This document shows, one piece after another, positions 24,755 through 32,959 of a stretch of DNA of 64,000 nt. Under the pieces are notes generated by a model. It was not told where the DNA came from and searched no databases. It saw nothing but the letters and a program-made list of their open reading frames with translations. Source of the DNA: WQXF01 sp031552825. GTDB lineage: Bacteria > Bacillota > Clostridia > Christensenellales > Aristaeellaceae. The stretch lies in contig JAVBMD010000014.1 of assembly GCA_031552825.1 (NCBI GenBank), positions 10,845 to 74,844 on the forward strand. Reading direction: 5' to 3'. The translations under genes were made by a program, and so were the position numbers. The number at the start of each line of letters is the position of its first letter. Positions within the stretch are counted from its first letter, which is position 1.

Positions 24755-26548
24755 ATGACTGCCTTGTTTTTGTGTTTTCGGCTGGTGCTGCTCACCTGTA
24801 CACTCTGGGGATATGGCCTCACTTTATCAAACAAATATAAGGTAGCGGGGATGTTCATCCCTGTTTTGCTGTTTTCCGGCATCGGCAGCATCATGTATAT
24901 CGCTGGCATTCTGAACTGCATGCCTTTGGCGCTCTGCATCATCCTGCTCTGCGGATGGATCTGTTTATTCAAAGAGCGCAAGAAAATCGTTTCCTCATTT
25001 CGCTTCACGGTTTGGGGCGCGGTTGGCGCGCTCACCTGCGTCTATGCATTCACGTTTTTAAAAAACGCGGTCTACCCCGATGGCGATACCTTGACCCATT
25101 GGGCAGTGGTGGCGCGCGAGATCTTTGAAAACAATCGCCTGCCCAACTTCACGACGGAGGTCGTATCCTATACTTCCTATCCCACCGGAACCGCTGGCTT
25201 TATTTACTTTTTTACGAAGGTGCTCCAATACGGCGAAGGACAAACGCTGCTTGCCCAAGCGCTGCTATTGGGCTCCGGCTTGCTCCCGCTTTTCGCCTTT
25301 TGCCGAAAAGGGAAAGGCGTGGTGCCGGTTCTGCAAAACGGCCTCGTCGTGCTGGCGCTTTTGCTTTCGCTACATTTTAATGTGCGGCTGGATTCGCTGC
25401 AGGTCGACAACGTGCTTTCGCTGCTGAGCGTGGGCGGCGTCTGCATCGCGCTGTATTATTTGGAGAATCCTCGCAAGGGGATCGCCCTGACCCTGCCGAT
25501 TCTGTGCTTTCTGTCGATCACAAAAAACTCCGGACCCTTCTTTTGCTCCTTCATCGCGGCCATCTCCTTGTATGGTTTAGCGCGAAACAAAGGCATCACG
25601 AAAAGCGAGAAATGGAAGGTTGCTTTTTTCGGAATCGCCGTGCCGATCTTCGCGTTTGTCTTCCTTTGGCATCGCCACATCGCACTGGTCTTTGCGGATG
25701 CCAATATGGCGCGGCACTCCATGAGCACATCCTACATGCTCTCGGTCTTTCGTTACAAGGGCATGGGAACGGTACACGCCGTCGTCGTCAACTACCTCAA
25801 CAAATGGTTCACGTTGAACCCCGCCGTCAATCCAACGCGCGAATGGCAGACGCTACTGGGCTTCTTCGCGCTCCTGCTCGTAGGAAAAATCGTCAATGCA
25901 CGCGTGCTAAACCGAAAAAATACGCAGGAGGCGCGCATCGCGCTTTGTGTCGCCTTCTTCTATCTCCTCTATAAGATTCTGATGCTCGGAATGTTCATCT
26001 TCAACATGCCCGGCACCGACTCGGCCACCATCGCGGGGTACGAGCGCTACCTCGCCAGCGCGCTCATCGTTATTTACCTGATGGGCATTCTGTACACCGT
26101 TTCGTTCCTTGGCGGGTTTCAACGATCCGGGCAAAGCAAGAGAAACCTGTTGCAAGCAGCGGCAGCCTGCGTTATGTGCTTGGTGATGGTTCCGATCTAC
26201 CCCGGCGACTATGCCCGCGCCTATGCCGATCTGCAAAGGCCGGATTACCAATCCGCAGGCACCTACCGGACGCTGAATCACCTCAAGCTCACCAACGGCC
26301 TGCCCAACAAGGGCGGCCATATCCTCGTGTACGCTCATTCGTGGGTCACGATATTCTATGAATCCTATTGCTTCCGTTCCAAAGAGACGCAGTGGACGGA
26401 CAGCGTCCAAGCCGTCCTCGCCGCATACGGAAAGAACCCGGATTCTTACGACTATTTGATCGTTCTGGATCACGACGAGGCGATCGACCGGGTGCTGACC
26501 GAACGCAATCTGCCGCTGGATCAGCTCCTGTTTCGATTGCGCGATTAG
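24755..26548 (+). CDS. Large polytopic membrane protein, GT-C glycosyltransferase-like
   Basis: 597 residues with about 12 hydrophobic helices spread from residue 1 to 470, then a soluble tail (ILVYAHSWVTIFYESYCF, DYLIVLDHDEAIDRVL). An early outside loop contains YPDGDTLTHWAVVAREIFEN, an acidic motif after the first helices like those of lipid-phosphate-sugar transferases. This is a pattern-level inference; no family is named with certainty. The ATG at 24755 follows GAAGGGA by 9 bases. Codon use is less GC-biased than its neighbours, a hint of transfer. It ends 4 bases into the convergent permease gene. Confidence 0.7.
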   Translation: MTALFLCFRLVLLTCTLWGYGLTLSNKYKVAGMFIPVLLFSGIGSIMYIAGILNCMPLALCIILLCGWICLFKERKKIVSSFRFTVWGAVGALTCVYAFTFLKNAVYPDGDTLTHWAVVAREIFENNRLPNFTTEVVSYTSYPTGTAGFIYFFTKVLQYGEGQTLLAQALLLGSGLLPLFAFCRKGKGVVPVLQNGLVVLALLLSLHFNVRLDSLQVDNVLSLLSVGGVCIALYYLENPRKGIALTLPILCFLSITKNSGPFFCSFIAAISLYGLARNKGITKSEKWKVAFFGIAVPIFAFVFLWHRHIALVFADANMARHSMSTSYMLSVFRYKGMGTVHAVVVNYLNKWFTLNPAVNPTREWQTLLGFFALLLVGKIVNARVLNRKNTQEARIALCVAFFYLLYKILMLGMFIFNMPGTDSATIAGYERYLASALIVIYLMGILYTVSFLGGFQRSGQSKRNLLQAAAACVMCLVMVPIYPGDYARAYADLQRPDYQSAGTYRTLNHLKLTNGLPNKGGHILVYAHSWVTIFYESYCFRSKETQWTDSVQAVLAAYGKNPDSYDYLIVLDHDEAIDRVLTERNLPLDQLLFRLRD

Positions 26549-27726
26549 TCGGCGGTGCGCAGCGCATCCACCGGCGCCAGCCCGGCAGCCCGCAGCGCCG
26601 GATACACGCCGAAGAACACGCCGATGCCGCAGGCGAAGGCGATGGCCATGCCCTGCATCTGCCGCGTCACCGGGATCACGATGCCGATCAGCTTGGCCGC
26701 CCCGGCGACCATCGCCGCGCCGCCGAGCATGCCCAGCACGCCGCCCATCAACGAATAAGCCAGCGCCTCGAGCAGGAATTGCAGGCAGATTACCCGCCGC
26801 GAAGCGCCCAGCGCCTTGAGCACGCCGATTTCGCGCCGCCGCTCGCGCACCGAGACCAGCATGATGTTCATCACGCCGATGCCGCCGACGATCATGCAGA
26901 TCACCGCCACGCAGGCCATCACCATCAAAAAGATGCGCAGGATGCTGCGCGCCGCCTTCATCTCGGCCTCGTAGGTGGTGGTTTGATACTGGCCGCCGTA
27001 GCGCTGCGTCAGCGCGCGCGCGCCGCTCTCCCCCGCCGATACCGGATCGCCGCTGGCAAACACCGATAGCGCGATCTCGTTGACCCCAGCGCCGTAGATG
27101 CCCTCATAAATTTGCAGCGGCAGCCACACGCGGTTGGCCTGCTCCGGCGGCGCTGCCACGGTGACCTCGCCGCTATCGGGCTCGCCCACCACGCCGATCA
27201 CCCGCAGGCGGCGGCCCGCGATATCGATCTGCGCGCCGATGGGATCCGCCCGGCCGAACAGCTCCTCGCCAACCTCTCTGGAGATCACCGCCACGGCGCG
27301 CAGCTCCAGCGCGTCGCCCCGGCGCAGGAAGCGCCCCGCCAATAGCTGCAGCCCTTCGATGGCGCCAAGCTCCGGCTCGCAGCCCACGAGCATCGCCGGG
27401 CTCGAAGCGTCGCGGTACTGCACGGCGGCGGCGCGGTAGGCCACGGCGCTGGCCATCGTCCCCGCAGCAGGCACGGCGGCGCGCACCAGCTGCGCGTCCT
27501 CGCGCGTCAGTGCGCGCTCCTCTCCCCGCGCGGGACGGATCCACGCCCGCCCCACGCCGATGCGCGTCAGCTGTGATTCGACCTCCATCTGCCCCGCGTC
27601 GCCGATGGCCACCACCGCCAGAATCGCGCCGATGCCGATCGAAAGCCCCAGCACCGTCAGCACCGAGCGCAGCGGCGTTTGAAAGATGCTGCGCGCCGAC
27701 AGCCGCACCGTATCCCACAGCCTCAC
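26545..27726 (-). CDS. MacB-like ABC transporter permease
   Basis: 393 residues. Helix 1 (SVLTVLGLSIGIGAILAVVAIG), an outside MacB_PCD domain at about 45-265, then the FtsX domain with three helices (VMACVAVICMIVGGIGVMNI, GGVLGMLGGAAMVAG, GMAIAFACGIGVFFGVYPAL). VRERRREIGVLKALGASR is the coupling region that contacts the ATPase. Start GTG at 27726 overlaps the adaptor stop (GTGA) and has GGAGGTGA 7 bases upstream. The ATPase expected between adaptor and permease is absent. Confidence 0.92.
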   Translation of the reverse strand: MRLWDTVRLSARSIFQTPLRSVLTVLGLSIGIGAILAVVAIGDAGQMEVESQLTRIGVGRAWIRPARGEERALTREDAQLVRAAVPAAGTMASAVAYRAAAVQYRDASSPAMLVGCEPELGAIEGLQLLAGRFLRRGDALELRAVAVISREVGEELFGRADPIGAQIDIAGRRLRVIGVVGEPDSGEVTVAAPPEQANRVWLPLQIYEGIYGAGVNEIALSVFASGDPVSAGESGARALTQRYGGQYQTTTYEAEMKAARSILRIFLMVMACVAVICMIVGGIGVMNIMLVSVRERRREIGVLKALGASRRVICLQFLLEALAYSLMGGVLGMLGGAAMVAGAAKLIGIVIPVTRQMQGMAIAFACGIGVFFGVYPALRAAGLAPVDALRTAD

Positions 27727-28742
27727 GAGCCGGTCACCTCCACCAATTGCCCTTCGCGCAGGTCCTCCGGCGGATCGAGGATGACCAGCGCATCCTCGGG
27801 CAGCCCGCGCACCGCCACAGTCAGCGCATCCTGCAAGCCTGCCTGCACCGGCACCCGCCACGCCCGGCGCTCGAACACCCGCCACACCGCCGCCTCGCCC
27901 TCGGCCATCGCCTCCAGCGGCACCAGCACCGCCTGCTCCTGCGCGCGGCAGACGATCTCCACATCCAGCCGCGCCCCGGCGGGCAGCGCGATGGGCGCGC
28001 CCGGCTGCAGCTCCACCGTGGCGCTGAGCACGCCGTCGGCACGGGGTAGCGGCATGCCCACGCTGAGCACCCTGCCCTCGCCCAGCAGCACGTCGTCGCG
28101 CAGAAAGCGCGCAGGCAATCCCGCCGCCAGCCGCAGCGATTCCCGCTCGCCCACCTGCATGCGCACCACTTGCGCCTCCCCCGCCAGCGTCAGCGCGGGC
28201 GCGCCGGGCAGCAGCACCTCGCCCTCGCGCACAAAGGTGGCCAGCACCTCGCCCGCCGCTTGCGCCCGCACGGTTTGCGCGGCGATCTGCGCCTCGAGCA
28301 GCGCCGCCTGCTGGGCATACTGCTCCGCCTGCGCGCCCTCCAGCCACTGCGCCTCGTCCTGCCACACGGTCTCCGCGCCGAGGGAGCCAGCCTTATCGCC
28401 GACCTCACCAAGCCGCGCCCGCGCCCGGCCATCGGCCTGCAAAAGCGCCGCCAGCGCCTGCGCCTGCGCCGCGCTGTCCAGCCGGAACAGCGCCTGCCCC
28501 TCCGCTACCTTCTGCCCCGGCGCTACGAACACCTCGGCCACCGCGCCGCCGCTCAGCGAGGACACCGTATGCTCCCCCTGCCGCCCCATCACGCCGCCGC
28601 CATCGACGCGCTCCTCCATACGCCGCGCCTCCGCTTGACGCGCACGCACCGGCCGCGCGCTCTCGCCCGGCACCCACAGCATCGCCCCCACCGTCGCCAG
28701 CGTGATTCCCAGCATGAAGCCGTACGCTGTCCGTTTGCGCAT
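27723..28742 (-). CDS. Membrane-fusion (HlyD/MacA-like) adaptor subunit
   Basis: 339 residues. One N-terminal helix (GFMLGITLATVGAMLWV) anchors the protein outside the cell. A lipoyl/biotinyl-like half (GGAVAEVFVAPGQKVAEGQALFRL) is followed by an Ala/Gln-rich coiled coil and the second half (AAGEVLATFVREGEVLLPGAPALTL), then a beta-barrel region. In Gram-positives such adaptors assist MacB-type exporters of peptides or lipids. ATG at 28742 with GGGGTG 7 bases upstream. Forms a two-gene operon with the permease. Confidence 0.9.
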   Translation of the reverse strand: MRKRTAYGFMLGITLATVGAMLWVPGESARPVRARQAEARRMEERVDGGGVMGRQGEHTVSSLSGGAVAEVFVAPGQKVAEGQALFRLDSAAQAQALAALLQADGRARARLGEVGDKAGSLGAETVWQDEAQWLEGAQAEQYAQQAALLEAQIAAQTVRAQAAGEVLATFVREGEVLLPGAPALTLAGEAQVVRMQVGERESLRLAAGLPARFLRDDVLLGEGRVLSVGMPLPRADGVLSATVELQPGAPIALPAGARLDVEIVCRAQEQAVLVPLEAMAEGEAAVWRVFERRAWRVPVQAGLQDALTVAVRGLPEDALVILDPPEDLREGQLVEVTGS

Positions 28743-28837
28743 GCAATGCACCCCGTTCGCTGAATTTTCGCACGCTTATTGTGGCGGCGGCGCGGGGAAA
28801 TCATCGGCGGTTTTTGATGATGGTTGCGCGGTAAAAC

Positions 28838-28866
28838 TTGACATGCAAACGAGCATGCTATAAAAT
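28838..28866 (+). promoter_or_regulatory. Promoter of the secreted protein gene at 28920
   Basis: TTGACA (28838-28843) and TAAAAT (28861-28866) are 17 bases apart; TATAAA two bases earlier is an alternative. Confidence 0.75.
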
Positions 28867-28874
28867 ACCAATCA

Positions 28875-28890
28875 CGTTAAACGATTAACG
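28875..28890 (+). promoter_or_regulatory. Palindromic operator candidate
   Basis: CGTTAA-acga-TTAACG is a perfect 6-base inverted repeat that begins 9 bases after the -10 box, where a repressor would block transcription. It resembles the core of the operator at 54178-54201. Confidence 0.5.
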
Positions 28891-28919
28891 AATCATCGAG
28901 AGAGAGAGGATGCTTGCTT

Positions 28920-29978
28920 ATGCAAACCACCCGCATGATTCGCCGGGCCGCCCTGCTGCTGACGCTGCTGCTGGCGCTCCCGCTGGCGGCGCTGTGCGAC
29001 AGCACCGAGCCTGCCGAAAGCTTTTCCATCGCCGAGCGGTTCGGAATCGAGAATGTTTCCCGCATGCGCTTTATCGACAGGAACAGGCTGTGCGTGATTG
29101 CCGCCCCGCCGGACGACGGCAACGAACTGTTCGAGGTCTATTTCCTTTCCCTAGATCAGGAAACGCCGCTGCAAACGTTGCGCGTCGAAAACCAGCGTTC
29201 CATCGAGCGGATGGAAATCGAAGGGGAATCGCTGCGCCTCATCTTCCCGCACAAACAGCCCAGCGGCGAAACGGAGCTTTGGGATGTCATGACCGTAGCC
29301 ATCGGCGGCGAACCGGAATGGCGTACCCTCACCGAGCAAGAAGTGTTTACCTTCCCCCTGCCCGACGGCACGCAGATCACGCAGGACGAAGGAAGCCTGC
29401 TCCGTTTCAACCCAAAAAGCGGCGCGCGGGAACAACTGCTAACCGGCGTTCCGTACGACCCGGAGGCCGACAACGCGGCAGAGATACTGTACTACTATTT
29501 TTTCGCGTCGCTGGACGAGCACCGCTTCATCTACTGGCGCATGGGCTGGGAAATGGAGCTGGGCTACGGCGTGTATGACCTGCGCACCGGCAAGGATCTG
29601 CTGATCGAAAAGGATCAGGGCAGGCCGTGCTTGCTTTACGACGGCAAGCTATACACCACCTCGGCGGTGGTGAATCTTGAAACGCTCAAGCCGCGGCTGC
29701 TGCACAAAAGGCTGCGCGATCTGCTGCCCGACGAGAACGTACCTTGGGCTATCTCGCCCGACGGAAGCACGCTTTGTATCGGTGAGGCGGTCGATTGGAG
29801 CGTCCTAAACATTTACTCAATTCAGAGCGGCGCGTGGCTGCAAGAGATTCAACTGTCGGAAGAGATCAGCGAACCGCCGACGTACGTGGACGCCGACACC
29901 ATCGCCGTTCACTTCAGCGAATGGGAAACCGAGGCGGAATTGGTTGAGTACTTTGACGTAGGTTCCGCCATGGAGTAA
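28920..29978 (+). CDS. Secreted protein of unknown function, propeller-like repeats
   Basis: 352 residues. A signal peptide (RRAALLLTLLLALPLAALC) is followed by repeated short strands of the type seen in beta-propellers (VSRMRFIDRNRLCVIAA, VPWAISPDGSTLCIGEA, PTYVDADTIAVHF). No catalytic motif is seen. The ATG at 28920 is preferred to an upstream TTG; AGAGGA lies about 9 bases before it. Its promoter and operator are among the clearest in the window, so expression is probably regulated. Confidence 0.78.
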   Translation: MQTTRMIRRAALLLTLLLALPLAALCDSTEPAESFSIAERFGIENVSRMRFIDRNRLCVIAAPPDDGNELFEVYFLSLDQETPLQTLRVENQRSIERMEIEGESLRLIFPHKQPSGETELWDVMTVAIGGEPEWRTLTEQEVFTFPLPDGTQITQDEGSLLRFNPKSGAREQLLTGVPYDPEADNAAEILYYYFFASLDEHRFIYWRMGWEMELGYGVYDLRTGKDLLIEKDQGRPCLLYDGKLYTTSAVVNLETLKPRLLHKRLRDLLPDENVPWAISPDGSTLCIGEAVDWSVLNIYSIQSGAWLQEIQLSEEISEPPTYVDADTIAVHFSEWETEAELVEYFDVGSAME

Positions 29979-29997
29979 TACAAACCCGCATTCAAAA

Positions 29998-30027
29998 AGC
30001 GCCGCAAAAGAGCGATCTTTTGCGGCG
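29998..30027. terminator. Strong hairpin after the secreted protein gene
   Basis: GCGCCGCAAAAG and CTTTTGCGGCGC are perfectly complementary around a 6-base loop. The minus strand is followed by TTTTTG. The same hairpin recurs at about 30370-30393. Confidence 0.75.
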
Positions 30028-30052
30028 CTCAGGCTATCAACAAAGTCAGACA

Positions 30053-30220
30053 ATCAACAAAGTCACGCAGATGGGCTGCGAAGGTCCAGGGCGATCGCAA
30101 AGCCCTGGTCGCATCCGCAGATGCGAAATGCCTCGAAGCAAGGTCTGTATGGAATTCCACCCTTTGCGAAGGGCGGCCAAAGGGCTTATCGCTCGCCCTT
30201 TGGAATCCTTCTCTACGCAT
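30053..30220. repeat. Family B' element, copy 1 (168 bp)
   Basis: Nearly identical to 49124-49291. Starts ATCAACAAAGTCACGCAGAT. The left hairpin is CCAGGGC...GCCCTGG, then GCATC-cgca-GATGC, CCCTT-tgcg-AAGGG and the right hairpin AAAGGGC...GCCCTTT, the same plan as family B. It lies 75 bases after the stop at 29978. Confidence 0.88.
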
Positions 30221-30457
30221 CCACAGGCTATCAACAAAGTCAGACCGTCGAGAAATGTCCAAATGTGGGCGAAGCACAAGCGTGTCCGCAGGAGGCGTAC
30301 ACAGGTACGCCGACAAGGCGCGCGCTGGGCTGAACCCACAGATGGGCGTTTATCGACGGTCTGGACGCCGCAAAAGAGCGATCTTTTGCGGCGCTTCGCT
30401 GTCTACAGGGATCAATCATGCCGGCCACTATCTGCCGTCATGATCGCCATCGTGTTT
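30221..30457. other. Intergenic region with repeat remnants
   Basis: Holds a second TATCAACAAAGTCAGAC copy, a diverged block containing CGTACACAGGTACG, and a second copy of the 12-bp terminator stem at 30370-30393. No gene is seen. Confidence 0.6.
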
Positions 30458-32083
30458 TTAATCCTTGCCGGACTTTTCTTCCATCTCCGGCATTATCTTC
30501 ATCTCCGGCATTTCCTCCATCTGCGGCACTTCCTCTTTACTCGGTACCTTGTGCGCCGCTTCTTGATGCCGCAGCACCTGCCCATCGGAGAGTCTCACGA
30601 CTACCTCGTGCTTCGTGGTGCCGTGATACAGCTCCGCCTCATACGCGCGCACGCCGCCGACCAATTCGGTCTCCAGCGAGATGATATCGCCGCCCGGCAC
30701 CTCCTTCAGCGCCGCCTCGATCGCTGCCGCGTAGCCGATATCGCCCGCCGCAGGCACGTCCTCCAGATCGACGTCGCGCTCTTGCTCCTGCTCGTGGCGC
30801 AGGATTTGCCCATCGGCGAAGGCGATCTCCAGCTCGTGCGCCGTTTGCCCGACAAGAATCTCGACCTCGAACACCGCTTGCTCCTTCTCCCAGTCAAGAA
30901 TCTCGACCCCGAACACCGATTGCTCCTTCTCCCAGTCCAGCTCGGCCTTGGTCACAAAGCCCTCGCCGACTTTCTCCAGCGCGATTTCGATGGCGCGCCT
31001 CAGCGTGACCGGCGTCCCGAGCGACGCAGGCGGCGCGGGCGGCGCGGGCACTGCGGTGGTCTCAGCGAACACCGCCTGCCCCAGCAGCCCGGTCGCCGCC
31101 AGCACAACGGCGCACAGCACAGCCAGCGCGTTGTGCTTGGGTTGGGTTCCGAAAATGGTTTCCAATCGCTTCTTCACTTCGTTTTTCCCTCCTAAAAAGC
31201 AAGTCGTTAGCAAAGTTTGCCTGCGCTGCCTTTGGCTGGCGACGCCGATAATCAGCTCGCCATACTGCCGACGCCGCTCGCGGCCTTCACTGGCGAGCAC
31301 CGCCTCGTCGCAGGCTGCCTCGCACGCCGCCTCCACCGCGCCGGGCAGCCACCAGAGCAGCGGATTGAACCAATGAATGGCGGCGATCAGCAGCAGCGCG
31401 GCCTTCATCCACAGATCGCGCCGCGCGTAGTGCACCAGCTCGTGGCGCAGCACCAACTCCAGCTCGTCGGGCAGCATGACCGCCTCGGGCAACAGGATGG
31501 CGGGGCGCAAAAGCCCGGTCAGCATCGGCCGATTGACGGCGCGGCAGCGGCGCAGCGCGGGGAGCGGCCGATGCATGCGCAGCGATTCCCGCGCGCGGCG
31601 GGCGGCTGCCAGCGCCGCCGGATCGGTCACCGGCTGGCTCCAGCGGCGCACGTGGCGCACAAAGCGGCGATGGCGCAACAAATGCAAAGCGCAAAACACC
31701 AGCGCCCCGGCCAGCCACAAAAGCACCAGCGCCTGCGCCCACGTCATGCTTGCTCGCTGTGAGGCGCGCAAAGGCGCATCGGCGCGGGCTGCGGCGGCTT
31801 GGATCGCTGCGGCGGTCTCCATCGCCCCGCGCTCGGCTGCGGGCGGTTCCGGCGCGAAGGCTGCGGTTTCCAGCATCGTCGGCGCGGGCAGGCGCAGCAG
31901 CGCCACGCCGGTGTCGGGGCGGAAGGGAACGAGCAGGCCCACCAACACAATCAGCCACAGCAGGTATCCCCACCGCGCCGAATAGCGCCTGCCGAACACC
32001 GCCTGAAACAGCGCCAGCCCCGCCGCCACCGCCGCCATCACCAGCGAGGAGCCGATCAGCGCGAGCAAAGCATCGGTCATCAT
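30458..32083 (-). CDS. BlaR1/MecR1-type M56 peptidase with PepSY-like tail
   Basis: 541 residues. Four membrane helices (LALIGSSLVMAAVAAGLALF at the start; ALVLLWLAGALVFCALHLL near 140) surround the cytosolic zinc protease, whose motif HELVHYARRDLW lies near residue 225. After another helix (ALAVLCAVVLAATGLLGQAV) the outside part has two PepSY-like repeats rather than a penicillin-binding domain, so it may sense a peptide or ion instead of a beta-lactam (inference). The units LDWEKEQSVFGVEI and LDWEKEQAVFEVEI are a tandem duplication. The Met-rich tail (EEMPEMKIMPEMEE) could bind metal. Its ATG overlaps the blaI-like stop (ATGA). Confidence 0.88.
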   Translation of the reverse strand: MMTDALLALIGSSLVMAAVAAGLALFQAVFGRRYSARWGYLLWLIVLVGLLVPFRPDTGVALLRLPAPTMLETAAFAPEPPAAERGAMETAAAIQAAAARADAPLRASQRASMTWAQALVLLWLAGALVFCALHLLRHRRFVRHVRRWSQPVTDPAALAAARRARESLRMHRPLPALRRCRAVNRPMLTGLLRPAILLPEAVMLPDELELVLRHELVHYARRDLWMKAALLLIAAIHWFNPLLWWLPGAVEAACEAACDEAVLASEGRERRRQYGELIIGVASQRQRRQTLLTTCFLGGKNEVKKRLETIFGTQPKHNALAVLCAVVLAATGLLGQAVFAETTAVPAPPAPPASLGTPVTLRRAIEIALEKVGEGFVTKAELDWEKEQSVFGVEILDWEKEQAVFEVEILVGQTAHELEIAFADGQILRHEQEQERDVDLEDVPAAGDIGYAAAIEAALKEVPGGDIISLETELVGGVRAYEAELYHGTTKHEVVVRLSDGQVLRHQEAAHKVPSKEEVPQMEEMPEMKIMPEMEEKSGKD

Positions 32084-32454
32084 GTTCTCTCCTCCAGCCA
32101 TTGGCGCAGGGAGCGCGCCTCCTCCTCGGAAAGCTGCTTGCCCCGGAACAGCGTGCTCACCAGCCCGGTCAGCGAGTTTTGATGATAGCGCGCCATAAAT
32201 GCGTCGGTCTCCTGCTGCAAATACGCCTGCTCGGCGACCAGCGGGGTATACACCCGCTCCTTGCCCACGCGCTCGCTGGCCAAAAAGCCCCGGTCGATGA
32301 GCCGCACCAGCAGCGTCAGCACGGTTTGCGCCTTCCAATGATGGCCATCCTCCAGCGCCTCCACCACTTCCTTGGTGGAGACCGGCGGCTCGGCGCGCCA
32401 GATCGCGCGCATGACGTCGAACTCGGCGTCGGGCAACCGATCCTTGAATTTCAT
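32080..32454 (-). CDS. BlaI/MecI/CopY-family repressor
   Basis: 124 residues, family length. The winged helix-turn-helix covers residues 1-75 (LPDAEFDVMRAIW, STKEVVEAL, KAQTVLTLLVRLIDRGFLAS); the dimerisation region follows (GLVSTLFRGKQLSEEEARSL). In BlaR/BlaI pairs the membrane protease triggers loss of the repressor, which frees the operon and its target. ATG at 32454 with AAGGG about 8 bases upstream. No beta-lactamase or other obvious target lies nearby. Confidence 0.93.
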   Translation of the reverse strand: MKFKDRLPDAEFDVMRAIWRAEPPVSTKEVVEALEDGHHWKAQTVLTLLVRLIDRGFLASERVGKERVYTPLVAEQAYLQQETDAFMARYHQNSLTGLVSTLFRGKQLSEEEARSLRQWLEERT

Positions 32455-32662
32455 GCTGCATCCCTTCATTCACGTTCATTCTACACTTGTCGTTGATTAC
32501 ATTCTACAACCGTAGTGGACGAATGTCAAGGGGTTTCTTTCCATTATTTCTTAAATATGGTTTTATTGGTATGAAGGTAGAATCTTTTCAAGGCGGGAGC
32601 GGAATCCCGGCGCCCGCAGGCGGCGGAGAACGGAATCCCGGCGCCCGCAGGCGGCGGAGAAC

Positions 32663-32820
32663 GGAATCCCTCCACCGCTCACGCGGTTCCCCTCCCTTTG
32701 ACAAGGGAGGCTTTTGGAGGCTGGTATATGTTTCTTGTTTCATAAAAGAATCTTGGTTCTAGCCCCCAGCCTCCCTTGTCAAAGGGAGGGGGGTCCGCCC
32801 TCAGGCTGTGGAGGGATTCC
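32663..32820. repeat. Family A element, copy A5 (forward core), with flanking short repeats
   Basis: Left arm GGAATCCCTCCACCGCTCAC, hairpin CCTCCCTTTGACAAGGGAGG, core CTTTTGGAGGCTGGTATATG...TTCTAGCCC, right hairpin CCTCCCTTGTCAAAGGGAGG and GTGGAGGGATTCC. On the left, CGGAATCCCGGCGCCCGCAG occurs twice; on the right, CCGCCGCATGCATGCGGCGG hairpins follow to 32885. Confidence 0.9.
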
Positions 32821-32936
32821 CGCCGCATGCATGCGGCGGTTTCCGGCGGTGGAGGGATTCCCGCCGCAGGCATGCGGCGGTCTCTCCGAAAAGGCAGAGA
32901 TTCGTTGCCCCAATTCTCTTTTCCAAAACAAAAAAA

Positions 32937-32953
32937 GAGGGCGTGCCGCCCTC
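32937..32953 (-). terminator. Terminator of asnA
   Basis: GAGGGCG-tgc-CGCCCTC; on the minus strand seven T follow the stem (32930-32936). It lies 7 bases after the asnA stop. Confidence 0.88.
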
Positions 32954-32959
32954 CGAAAA

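Noticed and set aside
26545..28365. A 606-residue version of the MacB-like permease
   Set aside because: Its first 213 residues are Arg/Gly/Ala shadow of the adaptor gene; the GTG at 27726 has a strong ribosome binding site.
30458..32479. A single 673-residue fusion of BlaI and BlaR1
   Set aside because: The extra N-terminal part is in another frame from the BlaI gene; the ATG at 32083 with a ribosome binding site and ATGA overlap is the proper start.
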